Source: Perognathus longimembris pacificus (taxonomy: Eukaryota > Chordata > Mammalia > Rodentia > Heteromyidae). Taken from it: 64,000 nt of DNA. The stretch spans positions 49,369,776 to 49,433,775 of the forward strand of contig NC_063168.1 of the NCBI RefSeq assembly GCF_023159225.1, read 5' to 3'. Under the pieces are notes generated by a model that made no database searches, was not told the DNA's origin, and worked only from the letters and a program-made list of their open reading frames with translations. Below, piece by piece: positions 46,000-64,000 of the stretch. The position numbers and the translations under genes are program-made. The stretch's first letter is position 1, and every line of letters starts with the position of its first letter.

Positions 46000-46203
46000 A
46001 GCTGGGAATGTGGCTTAGCAGTAGAGTGCTTGCCTAGCATGCATGAAGTCTTGGGTTCAATTCCTCAGCACCACATGAACAGAAAAAGCTGGAAGTGGCG
46101 CTGTGGCTCCAGTGGTAGAGTGCTAGCCTTGAGCAAAAGAAGCTCAGGGACAGTGTCCAGGCCCCCCAGTTCAAGCCCCAGGACTGCCAAAACAACAACA
46201 ACA
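46000..46203 (+). mobile_element. IDL-Geo SINE, TAGCATGC subfamily
   Basis: Left monomer with CCTAGCATGCATGAAG and AATGTGGCTTAG; tail (AAC)n. AAAGGCCT on both sides. Confidence 0.9.
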
Positions 46204-46211
46204 GTAAAGGC

Positions 46212-46434
46212 CTGGCTGGGTGCAGGTGACTCACACCTGTAATCCTAGCTACTCAGGAGACTGAGATCTGAGGATAGCAGTTCAAAGACAGCCTAAGTAG
46301 CAAAGTCTGTGAGACTCTTATTTCCAATTAACCACCAGAAAACCAGAAGTAGCTTAAAGTAGTAGACTACTACATGTGAGCAAAAGAGCTTAGGGACAAT
46401 ACCCAGGCCCCAAGTTCAAGCCCCACAACCAACA
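46212..46434 (+). mobile_element. B1-like/Geo SINE
   Basis: Full dimer ending CAAGTTCAAGCCCCACAACC. Confidence 0.87.
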
Positions 46435-46451
46435 AAAAATAAAAACCTAAC

Positions 46452-46553
46452 TAAAGTCATGACTCAAGTGGTGGGACACCAGCTATGATCAAGCAAGCTA
46501 CGCAAGGGTGAGGCCCGAAGTTCAAACCCCACTACTACTGAAAAAAAAATTTT
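46452..46553 (+). mobile_element. Geo right monomer fragment
   Basis: GACTCAAGTGGTGGGACACC, then CGAAGTTCAAACCCCACTAC and an A run. No left half. Confidence 0.6.
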
Positions 46554-47159
46554 TTTTAAACAAAAACAACGCGCACATTGCTAGAGAATTCCAGAAAGAA
46601 GTTAAATCATCATGCCCCCTTTCTTTGCCTTGTTCAGAGTGATGTTAATTAGCAATACTCATTATTAGAAACCTACAAGTTTAAGAACATGCATTTCTTT
46701 AGCAAATACCCACTAGACACATAGGAAGAAAACATAGGAGGGTCATAGATCAAAGATGACCTAATCAAAAGCCAAATGTGATCAACCCCTGTCCCTAAGC
46801 ACCATTTCTTTCTTCCCAGTTATGAGCCACATGGACATAGATAGTGAGGCACAAAAGGTCACTTTCAACTTCTATTCTGAGGCCAAATTTGCCTAAGCAA
46901 ATTTGCCTTGCAGAGAGCAGACAAAAGAGCTGGAAAGAACCAGGGTCCATGATGATGCTACTAAATCACAGCCTTGTTTTCTCTCTGGGTACCCAGTTAC
47001 ATGAACCTTTAAGTCTGCTGTCAGCTAAGCCACTGTAGTATTACTGAGGTCTCTGTTACTTGTACCCATGAGCATCTTGGCAGGGAAGAGAAAATAGATA
47101 AGAAACAAGAAAAGAATAATACCTTCTCCACAAAAAAAAAAAAAAAATCCCCCAAAACC

Positions 47160-47833
47160 TCCACCTCCTAACTCCTAGAATCATACATGTTCCCTTATAT
47201 CTTAAAGAGGGGTGTTGCAGGCATGACTAAATGAAGGGATTGGAGATGGAGAGGTTGTCCTGATATCTGGATGGCTCCAGGATAATCATCAAGATTCTAA
47301 TAAGGGAAACAGGAAGGCAGAAGAGTTAGTCCAAAGCAGAGCGTGGTGAAGCTTGGTGAAGGGACACTGAGCCAAGGAATGCAGGTAGCTCCCAGAAGGT
47401 AGAAGGGAAGGAAAGTCTTTCCTAGCTAGAATCACCAGAAATACTGTAGTTCTGACAACTAGGTTTTAGCCTGTAAGACCCATTGACCTCCAAAACTAAG
47501 ATAATAGACTAATGCCATTTTTTTTTTGGTTGGTTGGTTTTTTGGTCATGGTGCTTGAACTCTGGGCCTGAGCACTGTCCCTGAGCTTTTCAACTCAAGG
47601 CTAGAGCTGTACCACTTGAGCCACAACACCACTTCCAGTTTTCTGGTGGTTAATTGGAGATAAGAGTCTCATGGACTTTCCTGCCCGGGCTGGCTTTGAA
47701 CCATGATCATCAGATCTCAGACTCCTGAGTAGCTAGGATTACAGTTATGAGCCACCTGTGCCCAGCTAGACTGATGCTGTCTTAAAGCACTGTTTGTGGT
47801 AATTTATTGTAGCAGCAATAGGAAACCAACACA
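47160..47833 (+). repeat. MLT1-type MaLR LTR interrupted by a SINE
   Basis: Carries MLT1-like stretches: GAGATGGAGAGGTTGTCCTG, GAGCCAAGGAATGCAGG, GACCTCCAAAACT, and the end GTGGTAATTTATTGTAGCAG. It finishes in the MaLR-type CAACACA. A SINE at 47532-47767 splits it. Confidence 0.6.
47532..47767 (-). mobile_element. B1-like/Geo SINE inside MLT1
   Basis: Antisense near-consensus; AGACTAATGCC / AGACTGATGC flanks. Confidence 0.88.
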
Positions 47834-47978
47834 GCATGGCATTTAGAAAACTCAAGATAAGATGTTAGAATAAGTACTGTTAAATAAAATTTACAGGAGG
47901 CCATGACTAGGCATTGGCATTAGGCTCAAGAGACTAAGCCAATATAGAGTTCATAGCCTTGTAAATCATTAACTAGTA

Positions 47979-48177
47979 GGCTGGGAATGTGGCTCATTGG
48001 TAGAGTGCTTGCCTAGCATGCATGAAGCCCTGGGTTCGATTCCTCAGTACCACATACACAGAAAAAGCCTGAAGCAGCACTGTGGCTCAAGTGGTAGAGT
48101 GCTAGCCTTGAGCAAAAGGAGCTCAGGGACAGTACCCAGGCCCTGAGTTCAAGCCCTAGGACTGGCAAAAAAAAAAA
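47979..48177 (+). mobile_element. IDL-Geo SINE, TAGCATGC subfamily
   Basis: A tail; target duplication ATTAACTA. Shares CCTAGCATGCATGAAG with the 46000 copy. Confidence 0.92.
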
Positions 48178-48229
48178 ATTAACTACTTAAACTCTAACTA
48201 GTTAAAACCTAAACAAAATATTGGCTAAC

Positions 48230-48314
48230 TAGGCCAGGCTGGCCTCAAACTCAGGATTCACCTGCTTCCACTTCCGGAGTGCAGGGATTACAGACATGAG
48301 CCACCATGCAGGCT
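48230..48314 (-). mobile_element. B1 fragment
   Basis: GGCCAGGCTGGCCTCAAACTC and GCAGGGATTACAGACATGAG; antisense B1. Confidence 0.8.
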
Positions 48315-48669
48315 TATTTAAGTTGTTTTTCCAAGGGTCATTCCCAGCTTTTCTATAAAAGCTGTGAGATCACACTGTTAGTTGGAGTTCCCAGAGCCTG
48401 CTCTTATCCTGGGAACTGTGAAATTCCTGAGTGTGTGTTTATTTTTATTTGCCTTGTTTTTCTCCTTTGTTCACATAAACTCTCATTGATGTGATAAGCC
48501 TAAGGAATTTTCTTTAATGAGATATATATGTGAACAGGGAAGAATGGAACCCAACTATTCAATAACACTGGCTAATACATTGGATTTTTTAGAATTCCAG
48601 CTATGTAGCATTCATAAGAAGCATATCTAAAGCAAAGTAACATGGAAAGGCTGTGAGAAATCCTACACT

Positions 48670-48935
48670 TTTTTTTCTCAGTTATCCATTGCAAAGTAAC
48701 CAGCCAGTTCATCACGTTGGACACCTTTGGATAACAACCAGTTCCTAATGCAGTGGGTGTTGATGTGACTGGCATTCAGCTGGGCAGGTTTGTGGCCTCC
48801 CAGGTCAGTGCCTGCAGTCAGCTAAGATAGCTTTGCTGGCTCTTGGCCCCCTTCTCCACATGGCTGCTCATCCTCCATCCGCTAGTCCAGGCTTCTTGCA
48901 CACGGTGGCAGCGGTGTACCAGATAATTGAGCTGT
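48670..48935 (+). repeat. Ancient mammalian repeat, family unnamed
   Basis: TTATCCATTGCAAAGTAACCA, GGCCCCCTTCTCCACATGG and CTCATCCTCCATCCGCTAGT resemble an old repeat with a 'CTGCATAACAAACCACC' start. A shorter piece of that start is at 7362-7412. Confidence 0.4.
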
Positions 48936-49427
48936 TGAGAGAACTCCTGAGGTCCAGTCTCCAACTGAGGTAGCAGCATTGGTTCTATGGCCTCTTGTTT
49001 TTCAAGCATGTCACAGATGGCAGCCATGATTCATTCCGCAGCAGAGAGGTTCACTCAATGTCTCCATGGAAAAATGGCAAGGTCCGGTGGCAAGTGGATG
49101 CATTCAAGAAAGGAAGCAGTGAGCCAGGTAGCTTAGGGATCAAGGCATCCTACTGTAGGTGCAGCAAAGTTACTACTAGCCAAGGTAGAAGCCAAGGAGG
49201 AAAGAAACTCAAAGGAAACATTTCTTACTGATAACAGAGTATTTTGAAAGTAGATAAAATCGTTGTGGGATTTTGTTCATCTAATACCTTGAGACTAAAA
49301 ATATTGAAAGCAAAACCTGTTAAAGTATAAGGAAAAATTGACCAAAAATCACGGTGAAACAACTTTAACATGTCTCTCAGAAAGAAAAACATTAGGTAGT
49401 TTATTACTTTAAAAAATGGTTTTGGAT

Positions 49428-49617
49428 GGGCTGGGAATATGGCCTAGTGGCAAGAGCGCTTGTCTCCTATACATGAAGCCCTGGGTTCGATTCCCCAGCA
49501 CCACATATATAGAAAACGGCCAGAAGTGGTGCTGTGGCTCAAGTGGCAGAGTGCTAGCCTTGAGCAAAAGGAAGCCAGGGACAGTACTCAGGCCCTGAGT
49601 TCAAGGCCCAGGACTGG

Positions 49618-49658
<41 letters not shown>

Positions 49659-49664
49659 AAAAAA
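49428..49664 (+). mobile_element. IDL-Geo SINE with CA repeat in its tail
   Basis: After GGACTGGCCA the tail is (CA)n then A; target duplication AAAAAATGGTTTTGGA on both sides, so the CA lies within the insertion. Confidence 0.93.
49618..49652. repeat. (CA)n microsatellite in a SINE tail
   Basis: Between the end of the SINE body and its A run, inside the target duplication. Confidence 0.94.
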
Positions 49665-49737
49665 TGGTTTTGGAGCCTTGTACTTGTGCTTGCTATGCAG
49701 GTACTTTGCCACTTCAGGCTCACCTCGAACCTTTTCT

Positions 49738-49925
49738 GCTTCTTTTTGTCAGGTCTCTGTGCAGGCTGGCCTGAACTTCGATCCTCCCATTTATACCCTC
49801 ATATCATGGGATGGTAGGCTTGCCTGTACGTCCAGCTTTTTGTCCAGGCAGGTCTAGAACTGAGATCTCTATTCATCTCCCTACGAGTTGGGCTTGTAGG
49901 TATGAACCACCACATTCCACCTTGG
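49738..49925 (-). repeat. Possible degenerate B1-like repeat
   Basis: CAGGCTGGCCTGAACTTCGA and GTTGGGCTTGTAGGTATGAA suggest two B1-like pieces. Weak. Confidence 0.35.
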
Positions 49926-50010
49926 ACCATTTTTTTAATCACAATTTATTTACCTTATACAAATATGTAGAATTACAATAGGAGCAGATCATACTTTTGT
50001 AAGAATTATC

Positions 50011-50085
50011 AAGGCGCCAGGGGCTCAGGATCCCAAGATCTGGAGGATCTTGATTCAGAGCCAGTCCAGGCAGAACAGTCCTACA
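50011..50085 (+). mobile_element. B1-like/Geo SINE fragment
   Basis: GCGCCAGGGGCTCAGGATCC and GATTCAGAGCCAGTCCAGGC; left half with a deletion. Confidence 0.55.
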
Positions 50086-50342
50086 CCAAACCTTCCTGTC
50101 GAGTCACATTTCCGCATAACTTTCCATCCTTCCTCTTGTCTACCTAATGAAGTCTCCATAGAAACTCAAAAGATAGGGTGCTGGATATGAGGGGGCTGTG
50201 GCAAAGTGGGGAAGAGTTCATCCACATGGGTGGACATCTCAGCACCATCCTGATAAAAAGCTCCTAGGCTCAAGGACTTCCTGACCTTACTCTGTATCTT
50301 TTCATCTGCTTGCTTGTTTTTATCCTTTAAAATATTCTTTCT

Positions 50343-50589
50343 AGCCAGGCACCAGTGGCTCATACTTATAATCCTAACTGCTCAGGAGATTGAGATCTGA
50401 GGATCATGATTCAAAGCCAGCAAGGCAGGGGAAAAAAAACCCATGAGACTCTTATCTCCAATTAACCACACCCACAAAAGCACAAAAAGCTACAAGTGGA
50501 ACTGTGGCTCAAGTGGTAGAGTGCTAGCCTTCAGCTTAAAAGCACAGGAACAGCACTCAGGCCCCGAGTTCAAGCCCCAGGAGCGGCAC
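50343..50589 (+). mobile_element. B1-like/Geo SINE
   Basis: Full dimer with small insertions in the linker. Confidence 0.88.
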
Positions 50590-50792
50590 AAAAACATAAA
50601 GTTAAATAAAAGATAAATCCTTCCTATCAAACCAGAACAGGAAAGCATTGTGATCTCCACACAGAAGTCATTTGTGTTGTGAGATTACAGTAAATATGAG
50701 AAAATGAATTGCTTCCCCCTCCCCATTCAGCAGAATGGTTTATGATGGTTTTTCTAGTGGGGGGTGGGGTAGGGAATGGTGTTCCTTTGTCT

Positions 50793-51003
50793 GTGCCAGT
50801 ACTGGGGCTTGAACTCAGGGCTTTGAGCTTCTGCCTTTCTTTTTTGGCTCCAAGCTAGCATTCTACAACTTGAGCTTCCACTTCCAGCTTTATCCAAAGA
50901 TAAAGTCTTTGGATTTATCTACCCAGGCTGACTTTGAACCTAAATCCTCAGATCTCAGCCTCCAGAGTGGCTAGGATTACAGGTGTGAGCTACCAGTGCC
51001 TGG
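50793..51003 (-). mobile_element. B1-like/Geo SINE, next to an LTR
   Basis: Antisense; ends GAGCTACCAGTGCCTGG four bases before the LTR at 51007. Confidence 0.82.
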
Positions 51004-51006
51004 AAG

Positions 51007-51547
51007 TGTTATGCCTAGATTTCTGGTCCCCAAAGACCACCAAGGGGCTGATTCCAATGCAAACGCACGAGAGTCTTTATTGCAAGCTGGAGCCTGGACT
51101 CTCAACCATCACTAACACAGCGGATCTGGATTAAGAGCCCCAACCCTCAGATAGGCAGGGTTTTTTTTTTATTGTGATTACAACAGGGGCAGGGTATTTC
51201 CAACTTGGCAGATAGTTAATTGGATGGCATTTAGCAAGCAAGTCTTGTCCTATTTCTATTGGCTACCTACTCTTTCAGTTATCTATTTTGGCATTGATAA
51301 CGGGAACTGGCCTCGATATTAGGAACTGACAACAGGTGGTCACGTAGCACTGATGCAGGAGGTTAATGCAGGGGGTAGAGCAAGTCACAAATGGGTTAAG
51401 CAAGCTGTTTACAGAAGCAGAATTTTGTGGTCAGACTGACCTAGTACCAACTTTATTTTAACTGCTACCATGTTTTTCATTACCACTAAGCAAGCTTGAT
51501 TTGGCTAAAACAATCCAGTTCTCACTCATAAGTAAACCAACCCAACA
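51007..51547 (-). repeat. Probable solo LTR
   Basis: Read on the minus strand it begins TGTTGGGTTGG, has AATAAAGACTCTCG about 70 bases before its end, and ends GCATAACA. TG...CA termini, short inverted ends and a polyadenylation signal fit an LTR. I could not find a matching target duplication, so the boundaries may be off. Family not assigned. Confidence 0.55.
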
Positions 51548-53300
51548 GTTACCATGGCATTTCTACTACTATTATGGTTATTTCTATAGTCTATGACTAG
51601 GATCACTTTTTTTATTGTCTGTTACCATGGTTGCTATCCAGGTACAGAGGGGAACAAGGGCTCCCTATATTTTTAAATGTCAAACTATAAGAAACTAGTC
51701 TCACGGGTGGGGGTGCAGCCCTCTAGCATGGAGTCATCACCAGGGTTTAGAAGCTGTTATAATTTTAACACTAAAACTTATATTTAGTTACTCAGGTTCT
51801 CAGGTCAGGCCTTACAGAAGACCAAGTCCTTTTGTTCATATAGAGCCATTTGTTTTTAAATATGTGCTGAGTTAGACAAAAGGAAGGGAAGGGAGACAGA
51901 GTCAGATTGAGGTGGTCTGGGAAAGGGATGGATTAGAGGAACTAGTACCACCAGTCATGGTCAGCAAAACCTAGGAACATCTTTTCATTTCCACAAGCTG
52001 GGCAGCTGCACCAAGGGTGATACTAAGCAAGACCCCAGCAAGCAAGGAACAGCCTGGTGAGCCCAAGATAAATGCTGTTTGCTTTGTTGCTTTGGATTCC
52101 ATGGTGCAAATGAGCTCCTGTGTTTGGAGGACAGAGGTGGCTTCTGGGAGCAGGTAAGGTCCAGCAACTCCAAGGGGCCAAAGGGCCATGGTCTAGAAAG
52201 ACTCCAGATGGCTGTAACTAATCAACGCCAGAGCATTTGGATAAAAGGGGAACTGTCAGTTTTCTGACACTTTAGTCAGACAGTGGCCAAAATCAGATCT
52301 AGGAGGCTTGCCAACTAAGCCAACCAGACATGGTGTTTTATTTGCAAAGCACAAACCAGTGGATATATTTGACAGTGATTAGCCAGTAGTAGTTTAGCCT
52401 GTGTTTAGGATTGATGTAGATAATTCAGATCCCCCAAATTCTACTTGTGGCCTCACATTATATTCACATTATATGACTACTTTAATTAAAGTACAGGGTA
52501 ACAATCATTCTTTCCTTTGTACTATGTAACAGAACATCTGTTGATTTAAAGATTTTTTTTTCTTTCCTTTGTGTGAATTCATTCAGGCCTTCATCCACCC
52601 CTCCCACCCCCACCCCTCCATTTCACAGACATCCAAAGCAAGCATGACCCAACCAGAGGTGCCTAGTGACATCTCCTTTGATTACTTGTGGATGAGAAAA
52701 ATAAAGAAGGTGGTTTGGATTCTCTGGATGCTAAGCCATATTCCAGAAATCAACATGCAGCTAAAGTGTACTACATAAATAACTAAAAGAGGAGGGAGAA
52801 GGGGGGCCGAGGAGCTGAAGTGGGAGCCCCCAGCTGGGTGGGTGAGACTCCTGCCTCTTCTGTCTGGCTTTGAGGAGCACCGAGGGAGCCTTTTAGGTCT
52901 GCAAAGCAAGGAAAGCAGCCACGGAAGCCAGCGGGGCAGGGGCACCGACGCGTGCCAGCCAGCACAGGCCTCCAGGGGCTACAATTTCAGTCCTACAGTC
53001 TGCACTCCGGGAGTCAGAGGCCTGGGTCATTTTCCTCCTCCTCCTCCTCCACCTCTTCCCCACGCCACCTGCCACCTCCGCCAGTTCCCCCCAAGAATTC
53101 TGAATAGAGAAGGAAAAGGGGGGTGGGGGTGGCGCTTTCTCTACCACGGCACAGGCGCAGGTGTGCCCCCAAGGACAGGCTGGCAACCCCTCTTCCAGGG
53201 CCAGCCCACGCCCTGCACCCCACGCCCCCTGAGAGCTAGGACCTCGGGGATGTATCTTCACCTATAAACCTCCTTCCTCACACTTAACTGTGACTTAAGA
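51548..53300. other. Unassigned sequence upstream of HAAO
   Basis: No repeat family or coding signature recognised. GC content rises from about 52790 toward the gene. A 72-codon minus-strand frame (51971-52189) has a hydrophobic stretch but no match I know. Confidence 0.4.
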
Positions 53301-53309
53301 CACAGAAAG

Positions 53310-53367
53310 GGCTGGAGATGTAGCTTGGTGGTGGAGCACCTTCCTGGCAAGGCTCGAACTCTGGGAG
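53310..53367 (+). mobile_element. ID-like left monomer fragment upstream of HAAO
   Basis: GGGCTGGAGATGTAGCTTGG and TGGAGCACCTTCCTGGCAAG match an ID element's A-box half. No tail visible. About 300 bp upstream of the HAAO ATG. Confidence 0.6.
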
Positions 53368-53669
53368 TCGTAGCAGTGCGGCGCAGGGTCGAGGAGGAGA
53401 AGTTGGGGGGGACGGGGCGGGGGCTGATCACTTGCCCTGTAGAGAAACCCGGCCCTGGGGGCGCCTTCCTGCTCCCTCAACAGCTGCTCTCCACAAGGGC
53501 AAAGGGCGGCGCTCAGGGCAGTTGGCTGAGGGTTACCCCGGGACACTGGAGCGGGCTCCGCCCTTTGACCCCCTGGGGTGCAGGGACTACTGGCTTCTTG
53601 GGGCAAAGCTGTAGGGAGAGGAAGGACGCCCTGCAAGCAGCACTTGGGGCGCGCCCAGGCACTGGGGCC
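53368..53669 (+). promoter_or_regulatory. HAAO: Probable HAAO proximal promoter / 5' UTR
   Basis: GC-rich sequence directly upstream of the HAAO start codon, with a GC box (GGGGCGGGGG, about 53415). I see no TATA box at a sensible spacing, so a TATA-less promoter is likely. Placement rests on position and composition only; the transcription start is not visible. Confidence 0.5.

Positions 53670-64000
<10,331 letters not shown>

Noticed and set aside
48818..49027. 69-codon minus-strand frame starting MAAICDMLEK
   Set aside because: Lies largely in an old mammalian interspersed repeat.
51971..52189. 72-codon minus-strand frame with a hydrophobic segment
   Set aside because: No match recognised, no splice or promoter context, short; kept only as a note.
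53325..53669. Open frame upstream of, and in phase with, the HAAO ATG
   Set aside because: It would add an N-terminal extension not found in mammalian HAAO; the ATG at 53670 matches the known N-terminus and has a good context.

Overview
This is nuclear DNA from a mammal, very probably a geomyoid rodent (kangaroo rat, pocket mouse or pocket gopher). The clearest clue is a dense population of dimeric SINEs whose left half is an ID-like, tRNA-Ala-derived monomer and whose right half is the monomer I know as 'Geo'; this IDL-Geo family is described as restricted to Geomyoidea. A second, equally abundant SINE here joins a 7SL/B1-like left half to the same kind of right monomer. I cannot name the species. 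A run of exactly 100 Ns (38002-38101) shows this is a draft assembly.

There is one protein-coding gene. At the right end, + strand, are the first seven coding exons (53670 onward) of HAAO, 3-hydroxyanthranilate 3,4-dioxygenase of the kynurenine-to-NAD pathway. The frame is intact, all splice sites are GT-AG, the iron ligands are present, and the gene runs off the window after about 206 of roughly 286 residues. Some 28 kb upstream, on the opposite strand, a CpG island (about 25.08-26.45 kb) contains an intron-bearing tRNA-Ile(UAU) gene (25905-25997). Human HAAO, as I recall, has an intron-bearing tRNA-Ile-UAU upstream in the same divergent arrangement, so this looks like conserved synteny.

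The rest (1-53 kb and the HAAO introns) is intergenic or intronic repeat. Layout: 1-22 kb, SINEs and microsatellites; 22.5-23.2 kb, a decayed processed pseudogene of a proteasome alpha subunit (PSMA8/PSMA7 type) split by an ID element; 25-27 kb, the CpG island followed abruptly by an AT-rich alternating tract; 27.7-35.5 kb, an endogenous-retrovirus cluster holding an L1-mediated retrocopy of an ERV transcript, a duplicated LTR with a 5-bp target duplication, and a small provirus with a tRNA-His primer site; 35.8-40.4 kb, L1 sequence including a 5'-inverted insertion that the assembly has probably duplicated across the N gap; 40.4-51.5 kb, SINEs, old L1, MLT1 and a solo LTR; 53.4 kb onward, HAAO.

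I found no previously undescribed gene system. The most interesting signals are retrotransposition products: the retroposed ERV transcript, a 35-bp tailless SINE fragment with a perfect 16-bp target duplication in HAAO intron 1, the LTR duplication, and the probable assembly false duplication. Repeat calls were made by eye against consensus sequences I remember; boundaries are approximate except where target-site duplications fix them.
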